DNA of 64,000 bases from Thermanaerothrix sp034436175 (GCA_964427505.1 CAYRUO010000003.1:62001-126000); one strand, 5' to 3'; counted from the stretch's first letter, positions 1 to 8,794 are shown. The notes: a model not told the origin generated them from the letters alone. Program-made: numbers and translations.

Positions 1-31
1 TCAACATGACTTTGTTTAAGCCCCGGCTCAT
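1..31 (-). CDS. ssb: Single-stranded DNA-binding protein, N-terminal start only (partial)
   Basis: Only the first ten codons are in the window, reading MSRGLNKVML on the minus strand. This is a typical beginning of bacterial SSB, which coats single-stranded DNA in replication and repair. A GGAG ribosome site lies about 7 bases before the ATG at 29-31. The gene lies just downstream of rpsF, and rpsF-ssb(-rpsR) is a very common order, which supports the call. The rest lies beyond the left edge, so completeness cannot be judged. Confidence 0.72.
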   Translation of the reverse strand, partial: MSRGLNKVML

Positions 32-64
32 TTTCACACTCCGCTGAGGTTGCCCTAAAAGGAA

Positions 65-349
65 CTATCCCCGATTGACAATCAAAAATCGCATGATGGG
101 TTCTAAATAGCGCAAATTGCGCTCGAGTTCGGCGCTGAAAGCAGGGGGCATTTGCATTTCGAAGAGAACATAATGGCCTTCATGGCGCTTGCGGATGGGA
201 TAAGCCAAATGGCGTTTGCCCCACAAATCCACTTTGCTGATGGTTCCGCCTGCTTCCGTTATCCACCCTTTAACTTTTTCGATCACCCCTTGTAGGGCTG
301 CGTCGTCCAACTCGGGTTGGACCACAAAAACTAATTCGTAAGCACGCAT
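65..349 (-). CDS. rpsF: 30S ribosomal protein S6
   Basis: The 94-residue product is full length for S6, which binds 16S rRNA with S18 in the platform of the small subunit. It opens with MRAYELVFVVQPELDD and carries the typical S6 core with GKRHLAYPIRKRHEGHYV in the middle and the LRYLEPIMRFLI strand near the C-terminus. A strong AGGAGG site precedes the ATG at 347-349. The gene is followed by ssb on the same strand after a gap of about 33 bases, so the two are probably co-transcribed. There is no long charged C-terminal tail as in enterobacterial S6. Confidence 0.97.
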   Translation of the reverse strand: MRAYELVFVVQPELDDAALQGVIEKVKGWITEAGGTISKVDLWGKRHLAYPIRKRHEGHYVLFEMQMPPAFSAELERNLRYLEPIMRFLIVNRG

Positions 350-498
350 AAAAAGATGTTCCTCCTTCTTTCCTTGGGTTTGCCCTCCACCTCAGAGGTG
401 AAGGGTGGAAAGCAGTTTTGAGGTCTGCTTTGGCGAGCCCAAGTTTACTATGAATCCTTGGATTCGCAAAGGGTTTTAACGCCGCGCATGGCAGCGTG

Positions 499-507
499 TG
501 CTAGAAT
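499..507 (+). promoter_or_regulatory. Candidate extended -10 promoter for the AIM24-family gene
   Basis: TG-C-TAGAAT forms an extended -10 element about 46 bases before the ATG at 553. No good -35 box sits at the usual spacing, which is tolerated for extended -10 promoters. The 350-552 interval otherwise holds the rpsF leader region and short palindromes such as GAATCC-TT-GGATTC, with no further gene. Confidence 0.4.
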
Positions 508-552
508 AAATTGAAGTTTTTCCGCTCGATACTGATGTTAGGAGGAGACCGA

Positions 553-1233
553 ATGGAAGTAGAGATTTTATATCGTCCTTCATATTCTGTGGCGCGGGTT
601 AGGTTAGCGGCTAATGAAGCCCTATTGGCTGAAACTGGAGCGATGGTGGGTATGTCGGCCGGAGTTCAATTGGAAACTAAAATGAAAGGGGGATTTCTGA
701 AATCCTTGAGCCGTTCTGTATTGGGGGGCGAATCGTTTTTTGTTAACACCTTTAGGGCACCGTCTCATGGGGGTGAAATTTTATTAGCCCCAACGTTGCC
801 CGGTGATGTTTTTCTTTTAGAATTGAACAACGAAACCTATCTGGTTCAATCGGGGTCGTTTATGGCGTCCAGCGATGGCATACAGACCGATACCAAGTGG
901 TCGGGGGCGCGCACGTTCTTTGGAGGCGAAGGGTTGATCATGTTGCGGTGCAGTGGCACCGGAAAACTTCTGCTTTCCAGTTATGGGGCGATTCATGAAC
1001 TCGACCTAAAGGCAGGTGAAACATATACCGTAGATACAGGGCATTTAGTGGCATTTAAGGAAAATGTCGGCTTCCATGTGCGCACGGTGGGAGGGCTAAA
1101 ATCTACGTTGTTCGGCGGTGAGGGGCTTGTGGTTGATCTGACCGGTCCGGGTAAAGTCTTATTGCAAACGCGCAGTGAGGGGGCATTCCTGGATTGGCTG
1201 ATCCCCAGGATACCCAAACGTTCGTCGGATTAA
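553..1233 (+). CDS. AIM24/TIGR00266 family protein
   Basis: This 226-residue protein belongs to the AIM24 (TIGR00266) family, a beta-rich fold of unknown biochemical role found in bacteria and, as Aim24, in mitochondria. Visible family features are the early GAMVGMSAGVQLETKMKG segment, the SVLGGESFFVNTF stretch and the repeated FFGGEGL/LFGGEGL turns near residues 125 and 205. The chosen ATG has AGGAGG 7 bases upstream; an in-frame TTG at 511 has no such site. No signal peptide or membrane helix is seen. The next gene is convergent, so this is probably a single-gene unit. Confidence 0.85.
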   Translation: MEVEILYRPSYSVARVRLAANEALLAETGAMVGMSAGVQLETKMKGGFLKSLSRSVLGGESFFVNTFRAPSHGGEILLAPTLPGDVFLLELNNETYLVQSGSFMASSDGIQTDTKWSGARTFFGGEGLIMLRCSGTGKLLLSSYGAIHELDLKAGETYTVDTGHLVAFKENVGFHVRTVGGLKSTLFGGEGLVVDLTGPGKVLLQTRSEGAFLDWLIPRIPKRSSD

Positions 1234-1254
1234 TGTCTCAATGACCGTTGGTAT

Positions 1255-1827
1255 TCAATAGGGTAGACCGGCAATGGCATGTAGCACTGCTCGTGCCAGT
1301 CGGGCATCGTCGAGGGCGCGGTGGCTATTGGGAAGCGGGATGCCAAGAAAGCGCCCCGCTTCCTCAAGTTTGAAGTAACGATAAGCACGACGATTGGGGT
1401 CCCATTCGCCGCGGTAATCTGCAAAAATTTGCATAATATCCAGGGTGGTGAGCGTTTCTTGCCACTTAAAGCCGTAGCGGGTGAGGGATTGTTCCATCAT
1501 ACGCCGGTCAAAATCGGCATTATAGGCGGCGATGAGACGCCCTTTGAGAAGAGGGCGGATAGAATTCCAAACGATTGGCCAAGGGGGTGCTGTTTTCACT
1601 TCATCATCGTGAATTCCGTGTACCGCAATGACTTCAGGGGGAATTGGGCGTGAAGGACGAACAAGCGATTGGAATAAGGGGCTTCCATCATGTTCGATGA
1701 TGGCAATTTCAACAATCTCGGCGTTTTTATCCAAACCGGTGGTTTCGGTATCCAAATACAACGGACGCTGTTCGATTTGTTGGCGTGCAAATTCTCGAAT
1801 TTGGTTGCGGAAGAGTGCAAAATCCAT
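1255..1827 (-). CDS. 3'-5' exonuclease of the DnaQ/RNase T superfamily
   Basis: The protein (about 190 residues) has the three exonuclease motifs of DEDDh enzymes: LDTETTGL (Exo I, metal-binding Asp and Glu) near residue 25, YNADFDRR (Exo II) in the middle and HRALDDA (Exo III with catalytic His) near the C-terminus. Such proteins remove nucleotides from 3' ends as proofreading subunits or free-standing nucleases; the substrate here cannot be told. There is no helicase or polymerase fusion. ATG at 1827 follows the upstream lipoprotein stop by 5 bases, suggesting translational coupling; in-frame TTG/GTG starts further upstream would overlap that gene. Confidence 0.85.
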   Translation of the reverse strand: MDFALFRNQIREFARQQIEQRPLYLDTETTGLDKNAEIVEIAIIEHDGSPLFQSLVRPSRPIPPEVIAVHGIHDDEVKTAPPWPIVWNSIRPLLKGRLIAAYNADFDRRMMEQSLTRYGFKWQETLTTLDIMQIFADYRGEWDPNRRAYRYFKLEEAGRFLGIPLPNSHRALDDARLARAVLHAIAGLPY

Positions 1828-1832
1828 ATTGT

Positions 1833-2669
1833 TCACGGGAGGTTCCAATAGGATAATTCGTCGAGATAGACGGTAAAGCCGGGCGTATTATGGGCAGCAA
1901 TCACTGCCCCGGAATATCCCTCAGCAGTAAATTGTGAATCATTAATCTCGTCCAATCGTACACCGTTGACATAAAGACGGAATGTGTTACCTTCCAACCA
2001 AACTCCCAAGCGATTGGTTTGGTCGGGGCCGGTTTTGATCACTTGTTGGTCGTCACGGCGTTCAAGAAGGTTGATGTATTTTTCGCCGTCCCAATAACCA
2101 AACCCATAGTGTCCGTCACAAGTGATCGTGAACCAATAACCGCGGATAAAATCAGGAGAACGCACAATCAGACCATATGTGTCCTGCCCCGCACAGTTAC
2201 CGGTTCGGAAAAGCCCTTCCACGTAGCCATCTTGAAGTTTTCGTCCGCCGGTGCGCCAACCATGGTACCCTGTCGCATATTTGCTGGTTAGAATCATGGC
2301 ACCATTCTGGACACGGATCAAGGTGTTCTCATCCTCGTACACTTTACCCTCTAAACCAAAGGAGCGTCCATTGTCCAGAGTTTCGGTATAGATGGGATCT
2401 CCCAATTGTAGACGTGGGGCTCCGGAGGATTCAGCACTGGGTGTTGGAGAGGGTTCCATTGTAGGAGTTGCCGTAAGAAGAGGTAAAATCTGTGTAGGCT
2501 GGGGTGTGGCACTGGGGACAGGGGTGGGTTGCAAGGCATATTGGGTGAGTGTTTGAGCTACGTGTGTCCCGATGAGATCGGGAGTTGCCCTTAACGTGCT
2601 GACCGGCAAATTGCAGGCCAAAGCCGTTAGGAGTATCAGACCGAATAGTAATCGCATAATTCTGGGCAC
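1833..2669 (-). CDS. Lipoprotein with Thr/Pro linker and LamG-like domain
   Basis: This 278-residue product begins with a short positive stretch, a hydrophobic helix and the lipobox LTALAC, so it is predicted to be a lipid-anchored surface protein. Residues 45-85 form a low-complexity Pro/Thr/Ser linker. The C-terminal 190 residues are beta-rich, with Trp/Gly/Tyr patterns (GYWFTITCDGHYGFGYWDG, FRLYVNGVRLDEI) like concanavalin/LamG-type or family-16-like carbohydrate-recognition folds. No catalytic motif is recognised. The GTG start has GGAG 6 bases upstream. Probably co-transcribed with the exonuclease gene downstream. Confidence 0.75.
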   Translation of the reverse strand: MPRIMRLLFGLILLTALACNLPVSTLRATPDLIGTHVAQTLTQYALQPTPVPSATPQPTQILPLLTATPTMEPSPTPSAESSGAPRLQLGDPIYTETLDNGRSFGLEGKVYEDENTLIRVQNGAMILTSKYATGYHGWRTGGRKLQDGYVEGLFRTGNCAGQDTYGLIVRSPDFIRGYWFTITCDGHYGFGYWDGEKYINLLERRDDQQVIKTGPDQTNRLGVWLEGNTFRLYVNGVRLDEINDSQFTAEGYSGAVIAAHNTPGFTVYLDELSYWNLP

Positions 2670-2684
2670 AAGGATCTCCTCGGG

Positions 2685-2713
2685 TTGGGTTCAACCGAAT
2701 TATAGTCTAAAAT
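2685..2713 (+). promoter_or_regulatory. Candidate sigma-70 promoter for the pseudouridine synthase gene
   Basis: TTGGGT and TAAAAT are separated by 17 bases. The -10 box is good and the -35 box is weak. The expected start point is about 20 bases before the ATG at 2739. Confidence 0.4.
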
Positions 2714-2738
2714 TGAAACCAATTGCGCGAGAACGATC

Positions 2739-3320
2739 ATGATGACCCAAACAAACGTCGTTGTCGCTTTTTACAAACCTTATGGGGTATTGAGCACTTT
2801 TACCGATCCTGAGGGCCGCCCCACCCTTAAGAACTATGTTTCACTGCCTAACATCTATCCAGTGGGACGCTTGGACTTCGATAGTGAGGGTTTATTGTTG
2901 CTAACCAATGACGGGGGTTTGATCCATCGTCTAACGCATCCCCAGCATCATGTGCCTAAGACTTATCTGGTCCAGGTGGAAGGTGTAATTAGCCCTGAGG
3001 CTGTTGCAGCCTTACAACGAGGGGTGGTGATCAAAGGACGCAAAACGCGACGCTGTCAGGTTGTTGTTATTCCAGAGCCATCGCTTCCACCGCGCGAGAA
3101 GCCCGTTACCCCTCATGGCCCAACCAGTTGGCTGCGGATCGTCTTATTTGAGGGGATGAAGCGGCAGATTCGCCATATGACGGCGGCGGTCGGGTATCCG
3201 ACATTGCGTATCGTGCGTATAGCCATTGGCCCGATTAATCTGGAAGGGCTTCTACCAGGACAATGGCGTTTTCTTTCCCCGGTAGAAATTGAGCGGTTGC
3301 AGGAGGCCTCTCGCCGGTAG
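2739..3320 (+). CDS. rluE: rRNA pseudouridine synthase, RluE/RsuA family
   Basis: The 193-residue protein has the core of the RsuA/RluE family, which isomerises a specific uridine of rRNA. The start KPYGVLSTFTDPEGRP and the catalytic loop VGRLDFDSEGLLLLTNDG (the Asp of GRLD is the nucleophile) are clear, as is the late segment EGMKRQIRHMTAAVGYP. It lacks an N-terminal S4 domain, as RluE does, and its length fits. It stands alone between a divergent lipoprotein gene and the baseplate-J-like gene 33 bases downstream. The exact target uridine is inferred from the family, not shown. Confidence 0.87.
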   Translation: MMTQTNVVVAFYKPYGVLSTFTDPEGRPTLKNYVSLPNIYPVGRLDFDSEGLLLLTNDGGLIHRLTHPQHHVPKTYLVQVEGVISPEAVAALQRGVVIKGRKTRRCQVVVIPEPSLPPREKPVTPHGPTSWLRIVLFEGMKRQIRHMTAAVGYPTLRIVRIAIGPINLEGLLPGQWRFLSPVEIERLQEASRR

Positions 3321-3353
3321 TGCGTCGGCCGGGATTGTATATAATAACCCCAT

Positions 3354-4856
3354 ATGAAAACCCATGTGATTCGGGTTGAGCCCTTTGATGATGTGTTATC
3401 GGTGGGGGACAAGATGACCTGGGTCCCTGCCCAGCGAATAATTTTGATCCTTCCCCTTCGGCGGACACCGCGGTTTAATCGGCTGGACTGGGTGCGCTTA
3501 GAACGACGTGCGCGAGCCTTGGGGGCGCAACTCGCCGCAGTAACTCGCCGTTCAGAAATAGCCCACCAGTGTTTGGAAGCGGGAATACCTGTATTTAGCA
3601 GTGTCGAGGCGGCCCGTAGAGAGCGCTGGCGCCGTATTGGAATGTCAATGCGGCCTCTTTGGTCGTCTTCTCGTCTTCAACTCTTACGTTCCCAACGACA
3701 AGAAATTAAGGCGGCGCTTGCTTCGCAGCGCCCTAAGTCCTCGGCTTTGGGGGTGAGGTTAGTTATTTTTCTCTTGGGTTTCGCGGCGGTGCTGGTTTTA
3801 ATGGGATTGCTCATTCCCAGCGCTACACTTGTGATTGAACTCCCCAAGCGTTTACAATCCGTTGAGATACCGGTTCGTCTCTCTCCCCGGGCGCAGGCTG
3901 TGCAAGTACAGGGCGTACTCCCCTGTCGTGAGATAACCACCGATATCGAATCCCGTGTAGACGGGATTGCCAGTGGTTCGACCCTGTGGCCTGATACCTA
4001 TGCTCGTGCTGAGGTGGTCATTGAGAACCTGACCGAAGTCTCTCAGATAATTCCCAAGGGCACAATATTTGTGGCCCCTGAACCCGAACCGGTACGGTTT
4101 GAAGCCTTGGAGAGCGCTATCCTTCCGGCAGGTGTGGGTCAAAGAATTTCTCTTGCCGTAATGGCGACAGTACCGGGGAGCGTGGGAAACGTGCCAGCGG
4201 GGGCGATACGTGAGGTTGATGGCGCTTTGGGGCCAATTGTGCGTGTGTTTAATGTTGAGCCGGCACAAGGGGGCTCGGATCGGACGGTTTCGGTGGTTAG
4301 CCGGGGAGATGTAGAGCGTGCCCGACGGCGGTTATTGGATGAAAACTATCGGGAAGCCCCTGGTGAATTGCAAGCACACTTAAGCCCAGAGGAGGTGTTG
4401 ATTACTTCTACAGTGCGGTTGCAGGAGATTCTGGAGGAACATACCTTCCCGTCAGTAGGCGAGCCAGCGTCCGTGTTTCAAATGGTGGTCAAGAGTCGGT
4501 TCTCGGGATGTGTGGTTAAGAAAAGTGATGTTCAAGCGTTTGTGCGCACCATCCTCGATGCTCGGATGCCCCCAGGCTATCAGGCTCTAGATGAAGATAT
4601 ACAGGTCGAGTGGTTGGGGCAGGGATCAAGCGAAGGTCGTGAACCCACCTTTACCCTCAAAGCCAATCGTTGGTTGATCCCCGCTACGCAGGTTGATAGT
4701 GTGAGCCGCGCTCTGATCGGTCAGCCAGTTACGCGCGCCGAGGCCATTTTAGGTGCATTATGGGGGGGCGTAAAGGTGGAAACAATCCGATTATTTCCCT
4801 CATGGTGGGGGCGGTTCCCATTTCTGCCGTGGCGCATCCATATTTCTCTGAAATAA
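3354..4856 (+). CDS. Baseplate J-like membrane protein of unknown role
   Basis: This 500-residue protein has a charged N-terminal region (1-130), one strong transmembrane helix at about 133-155, and a large outer part. The outer part begins with an IPSATLVIELP-type strand and includes GSVGNVPAGAI, a signature seen in baseplate J/gp47-like proteins. No other phage gene is nearby, and it sits 5 bases upstream of ruvX and mltG, so a cellular envelope role is more likely than phage origin. A function in cell-wall assembly or division is only inference from mltG. Long, complete and without visible frameshift. Confidence 0.68.
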   Translation: MKTHVIRVEPFDDVLSVGDKMTWVPAQRIILILPLRRTPRFNRLDWVRLERRARALGAQLAAVTRRSEIAHQCLEAGIPVFSSVEAARRERWRRIGMSMRPLWSSSRLQLLRSQRQEIKAALASQRPKSSALGVRLVIFLLGFAAVLVLMGLLIPSATLVIELPKRLQSVEIPVRLSPRAQAVQVQGVLPCREITTDIESRVDGIASGSTLWPDTYARAEVVIENLTEVSQIIPKGTIFVAPEPEPVRFEALESAILPAGVGQRISLAVMATVPGSVGNVPAGAIREVDGALGPIVRVFNVEPAQGGSDRTVSVVSRGDVERARRRLLDENYREAPGELQAHLSPEEVLITSTVRLQEILEEHTFPSVGEPASVFQMVVKSRFSGCVVKKSDVQAFVRTILDARMPPGYQALDEDIQVEWLGQGSSEGREPTFTLKANRWLIPATQVDSVSRALIGQPVTRAEAILGALWGGVKVETIRLFPSWWGRFPFLPWRIHISLK

Positions 4857-4861
4857 AAAAT

Positions 4862-5335
4862 ATGCGAGTTTTGTGTGTTGATCCAGGTGAAAAGCGCATC
4901 GGGTTGGCGGTCAGCGATCCCAGCGGTACGATTGCCCGACCACTCATCATCCTAGAACATCGTTCTCGCGAGGCCGATGCTCGAGAGATTGTGAATCTGG
5001 CAGAGTCGTTGGGAGTTGGGCTTATTGTTGTCGGTGTGCCTTACACATGGAATGGTACGATCGGCCCGGCTGCCCGCCGCGCGTTGCGCTTAGCCGATGC
5101 GATTCGAGCGGTTGGTTCCGTTGCGGTGATAACTTGGGATGAGAGTGGCAGTTCTCAGCGTGCCCAATCCCTGTTGCGAGAAATGCATGCTTCGCGCAAA
5201 AAGCGGCGTGAGCCCCTAGATCATCGCGCGGCGGCGATCATTTTGCAGGATTTTTTAGATGCTCAAACCGATTTGAAAGCAAGACCGACGCATAAACCTG
5301 AAACGGAAGATGATGAGGAGTGCCATAAAGCATGA
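4862..5335 (+). CDS. ruvX: Putative Holliday junction resolvase / pre-16S rRNA nuclease YqgF
   Basis: The 157-residue product starts with MRVLCVDPGEKRIGLAVSDP, the first RNase H-like strand with its metal-binding Asp. It continues with VVGVPYTWNG, TWDESGSS (second acidic site) and the late DHRAAAIILQDFL motif (third acidic site). YqgF proteins process the 5' end of 16S rRNA, and RuvX-type resolvase activity has also been reported. The ATG follows the upstream stop by 5 bases with no good ribosome site, so translation is probably coupled. Its stop overlaps the mltG start by four bases. Confidence 0.9.
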   Translation: MRVLCVDPGEKRIGLAVSDPSGTIARPLIILEHRSREADAREIVNLAESLGVGLIVVGVPYTWNGTIGPAARRALRLADAIRAVGSVAVITWDESGSSQRAQSLLREMHASRKKRREPLDHRAAAIILQDFLDAQTDLKARPTHKPETEDDEECHKA

Positions 5336-6474
5336 CATCACGTAAAAAACGGACTGCTCGAGTAGGGCTTTTTATCTTCTTCTTGTTGAGTTGTCTGGGG
5401 GGACTCGTCGCGTTTGTGGTACTCGTAGATATTCCCAGCCGTGTGGCGGATCGGTTCGGACCGCCAGCGGAAGAGTTATCGTTGCCTGAGCGTTTGTACT
5501 ACGCTTGGGCATTGTTCCTGCATGAGAGGCAACTCCATGCCCCCTCGGAGGTCGAGGATGGCGAGGTTATTTTCACTATCGGAACTGATGAGCCGACTTC
5601 GGCGATCATTCAACGTCTCAAGCAATCTGGATTAATTCAAGACGAAGAAGCCTTTCGGATTCTATTGGTCTATTCCGGGTTGGATAGAGGGATTCAGGCC
5701 GGGCAGTATGAACTTTCACCGGCAATGGATAGTATCCAGGTAGCCCGCGCACTTCAAAAAGGGGGACGGCTGGAAATCACCGTTACCATTTTGTCGGGCT
5801 GGCGTGCTGAAGAAATTGCCCGGGTTCTGCGGCTGTCGGGTTTGCTGGAGAGCGAATCTCAATTCTTGGAGATTGTGCGTCAGCCGCCCCAGTGGGAAGT
5901 ACTCAAGTCTTTGGATGATCCACCCGGCTTAGAAGGCTTTCTTATGCCGGGTTCCTACACGTTTCGACGCGGCACGTCGGCCGAGCAAATTATTGCTCAG
6001 ATGGTGGAGCGGTTTGCTCGGACGCTTACGCCCGAGATACGTGAAGGCTTTGCCCGACAGGGGCTAACTCTCTACCAAGGGGTTATTTTGGCCTCTATCG
6101 TGGAAAGGGAGGGCGTTGTCAAAGAAGAATATCCTCTGATTGCCTCGGTTTTTCTCAACCGTTTACGCACCGGTATGAAGTTGGATAGTGATCCCACAGT
6201 GCAGTATGCCCTTGGCTACGATGCGCAGTTAAACACCTGGTGGAAAAACCCCCTCAAATCGGAGGATCTCAAGATAAATTCCCCCTATAATACCTATATC
6301 AATACGGGATTGCCCCCGACACCGATTTGTAATCCTGGCTTAGAGGCGTTACAGGCCGTAGCCAACCCGGCACAAACCTCTTATTATTATTTCAGAGCGC
6401 GGTGCGATCAATCCGGGCGGCATGTTTTTTCAGAGACGTACGAGCAACACTTATCTCAGGCTTGCCATGAATGA
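5332..6474 (+). CDS. mltG: Endolytic murein transglycosylase MltG
   Basis: MltG cuts nascent peptidoglycan strands at the membrane and sets glycan length. The 380-residue protein has a basic start, a membrane helix at about 10-32, and the YceG domain beyond residue 75. LEGFLMPGSYTF corresponds to the family LEGYLFPDTY motif, and ASIVERE holds the expected catalytic Glu258. The tail includes PTPICNPGLEALQAVANP and the YYYF segment, both typical. Its ATG overlaps the ruvX stop, so the three genes from 3354 form one operon. Confidence 0.95.
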   Translation: MTSRKKRTARVGLFIFFLLSCLGGLVAFVVLVDIPSRVADRFGPPAEELSLPERLYYAWALFLHERQLHAPSEVEDGEVIFTIGTDEPTSAIIQRLKQSGLIQDEEAFRILLVYSGLDRGIQAGQYELSPAMDSIQVARALQKGGRLEITVTILSGWRAEEIARVLRLSGLLESESQFLEIVRQPPQWEVLKSLDDPPGLEGFLMPGSYTFRRGTSAEQIIAQMVERFARTLTPEIREGFARQGLTLYQGVILASIVEREGVVKEEYPLIASVFLNRLRTGMKLDSDPTVQYALGYDAQLNTWWKNPLKSEDLKINSPYNTYINTGLPPTPICNPGLEALQAVANPAQTSYYYFRARCDQSGRHVFSETYEQHLSQACHE

Positions 6475-6506
6475 GGTCGTTTTGATAAAAATCGGGAGGT
6501 GTAAGG

Positions 6507-7250
6507 ATGAAAACGGCGATGGGGATTGATATCGGAGGAAGTGGGATTAAAGGTGCCATTGTGGACATCGAGAGCGGAAAATTGATCAGCGAACGAGTAC
6601 GCTTGCCAACACCGGAGAACGCAAAACCCGATGCTGTGGCGAAAGTGGTCAATGATTTGGTACGCTCTCTAGGATGGGACGGTGTGATTGGCTGTGGATT
6701 TCCAGCAGTTGTTCATCATGGGGTAGCATTAACGGCGGCAAATGTGCACAAGGATTGGATCGGTACCGACGTTAATCGGTTGCTGAGTGATGCTACCGGC
6801 TGTCCCACATTTACCCTCAACGATGCTGACGCCGCCGGTATTGCCGAAATGCGCTTTGGTGTGGGACGTGAGAATGCACGCGGCGTTGTCATTATGCTGA
6901 CATTAGGTACGGGGATAGGCTCGGCGATCTTTACAGATGGTCATTTGGTACCTAATACCGAGTTTGGCCATCTTAAGATTCGAGGCAAGGATGCGGAATG
7001 GCGGGCCTCCGACGCGGCGCGTAAACGCAAAAAATTAACCTGGAAGAAGTATGCTAAACGCTTGCAAGAATATTTAAACGAGATGGAAAACCTCTTTTGG
7101 CCTGATTTATTTATTATTGGGGGCGGGCTGAGTAAACAAGCAGAAAAGTTTCTGCCGCTACTCTCGCTACGAACGCGTATTGTGCCCGCCCAACTCCAGA
7201 ATCTCGCCGGAATTATCGGCGCTGCGATATACGCTGGCGAGGCGGCTTAG
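6507..7250 (+). CDS. ppgK: Polyphosphate glucokinase (ROK family)
   Basis: The 247-residue ROK-family kinase phosphorylates glucose using polyphosphate (and often ATP). It has the phosphate loop GIDIGGSGIKGA at the start, LTLGTGIGSAIF near residue 130 and EFGHLKIRG. It lacks the zinc-binding cysteines of many ROK repressors and has no HTH, fitting PPGK (about 250 residues) rather than NagC-type regulators. GGAGG precedes the ATG by 8 bases. The stop TAG overlaps the stop of the convergent lyase gene. Confidence 0.88.
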   Translation: MKTAMGIDIGGSGIKGAIVDIESGKLISERVRLPTPENAKPDAVAKVVNDLVRSLGWDGVIGCGFPAVVHHGVALTAANVHKDWIGTDVNRLLSDATGCPTFTLNDADAAGIAEMRFGVGRENARGVVIMLTLGTGIGSAIFTDGHLVPNTEFGHLKIRGKDAEWRASDAARKRKKLTWKKYAKRLQEYLNEMENLFWPDLFIIGGGLSKQAEKFLPLLSLRTRIVPAQLQNLAGIIGAAIYAGEAA

Positions 7251-8710
7251 CCCCCGCCACCGCCGCCCCCAAACAAGCCTCCCTCGGTTAGCCGCCTTAG
7301 GTCACGAAATACGGCGCGGATATCCTCTTCAGTCAACGGCTGTCCGGTGTCTTTATGGCGGAGTTCTCCGAGACGTGCTTTTTCCAGCGCTATGTCTTGA
7401 ATGGTCATGTTGCGGCTCAGGGCTTCTTTCACCAGCGCGGCTCCAGCCATGTAACCGATGAGAGGATTCAATGCCGTCACCAGGATGGGATTGCGTGCCA
7501 GCCATCCTTCTGCCTTTTCCCGGTTGGCTTGAATGCCAACCACGCATTTGCGGGTAAACGCACGAACCGCACCGATCATGACGTGCATCATTTCAAAAAG
7601 GTCATGGGCAATGATAGGCATCATGACATTGAGTTCAAGTTGTCCGGCCTGAGAGGCGAGGGCTACGGCGGTATCCAGCCCAATGATGTGGTACATCGCC
7701 ATATTGAGCATCTCGGCCAGCACCGGATTGACCTTACCCGGCATGATCGAGGAACCCGGTTGTACCGGTGGGAGGCGAATTTCATCCAGGCCGGTCGTAG
7801 GGCCAGATGAAAGGAGACGAATATCATTGGCGATACGCGTTAGGGTTAAAGCCAGAGTACGCATCGCTGCGGAAAAGTCGGCCATATCGGCCATGGACTG
7901 CATAGATTCGAAGAGGTTATCTGACGTGTATAGCCGCAGGCCGCTGATCTCTGAAAGGCGAGCGACCATGCGTGGGTGATATTCGGGATGGGCATTGAGC
8001 CCGGTGCCGGTAGCAGTCCCCCCGATGCCGAGGCGACGTAGCCCTTCTGCCGCGCGTTCGATCCGTTCGCGGTCGCGTTCGACGGCGCGAGCATATGCCC
8101 CAAATTCTTGCCCTAGGCGCACCGGAACGGCATCTTGAAGGTGGGTACGCCCTGATTTGACAATATCATCGAAAGCGATGGCTTTTTCGCGTAGGGCTTG
8201 AGCAAGTTCGTCAATGGTTTGGAGCAGTTCGTCCAAGCGCCATAAGCAGCCCAAGCGGATGGCGGTAGGAATGGTGTCATTGGTGGATTGCGACATATTA
8301 ACGTGATCGTTAGGGTGGACACGGTATTCGCCTAGGCTTCCCCCCAGGATCAGGGTAGCGCGGTTGGCAATGACCTCGTTGGTGTTCATGTTGTGGCTGG
8401 TACCAGCGCCGGCCTGGAAGGGATCAACGACAAACTGGTCATCCCAACGACCTTCCATCACCTCAGTGGCGGCTTGAACAATGGCCTGGGCGCGTGTCGG
8501 ATCGAGTAATCCCAAGGTGCTGTTAACGTCTGCCGCGGCGCGCTTGATCAGCCCCATAGACCAGATGAAGGCTCGATAGGGTCTGCGCCCGGAGACGGGG
8601 AAGTTTTCTACCGCGCGTTGGGTTTGTGCGCCATATAGAGCCTGGGCGGGCACGCGCACCTCGCCTAAAGAATCGCGTTCGACCCGGAATTCTTCGCTCA
8701 TAGCGGACAA
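7247..8710 (-). CDS. Aspartate ammonia-lyase / class II fumarase family lyase
   Basis: This 487-residue enzyme belongs to the fumarase/aspartase superfamily: GSSIMPGKVNPV is the signature loop with catalytic Ser, and AGAGTSHNMNTNEV and SGRTHLQDAVPV are substrate-binding segments. KVNPV (not KVNPT), NMNTNEV and GQLELNVMMPI look more like aspartase than FumC, so aspartate to fumarate plus ammonia is slightly favoured. Fumarate hydration cannot be excluded. A TTG at 8710 has AAGGAGG at ideal spacing; an in-frame ATG at 8701 is the alternative. The protein ends in an odd FGGGGGGG tail coded by a GC-rich tract. Confidence 0.8.
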   Translation of the reverse strand: MSAMSEEFRVERDSLGEVRVPAQALYGAQTQRAVENFPVSGRRPYRAFIWSMGLIKRAAADVNSTLGLLDPTRAQAIVQAATEVMEGRWDDQFVVDPFQAGAGTSHNMNTNEVIANRATLILGGSLGEYRVHPNDHVNMSQSTNDTIPTAIRLGCLWRLDELLQTIDELAQALREKAIAFDDIVKSGRTHLQDAVPVRLGQEFGAYARAVERDRERIERAAEGLRRLGIGGTATGTGLNAHPEYHPRMVARLSEISGLRLYTSDNLFESMQSMADMADFSAAMRTLALTLTRIANDIRLLSSGPTTGLDEIRLPPVQPGSSIMPGKVNPVLAEMLNMAMYHIIGLDTAVALASQAGQLELNVMMPIIAHDLFEMMHVMIGAVRAFTRKCVVGIQANREKAEGWLARNPILVTALNPLIGYMAGAALVKEALSRNMTIQDIALEKARLGELRHKDTGQPLTEEDIRAVFRDLRRLTEGGLFGGGGGGG

Positions 8711-8744
8711 AGGGAACCTCCTTGGTGTGGTTTGAGTAGAGAAT

Positions 8745-8777
8745 AAAAGAGGAAGCCGCTGGACGACTTCCTCTTTT
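8745..8777 (-). terminator. Intrinsic terminator after the ferredoxin gene
   Basis: AAAAGAGGAAG and CTTCCTCTTTT form a perfect 11-base stem around an 11-base loop. On the minus strand the stem ends in a T run, directly after the ferredoxin stop and before the next gene. Confidence 0.72.
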
Positions 8778-8794
8778 GGCAGGACATGCTGGGG

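Noticed and set aside
3354..4856. Prophage or tailocin remnant from the baseplate J similarity
   Set aside because: The neighbours are housekeeping genes, there is one membrane helix, and no other tail or capsid gene is in the window.
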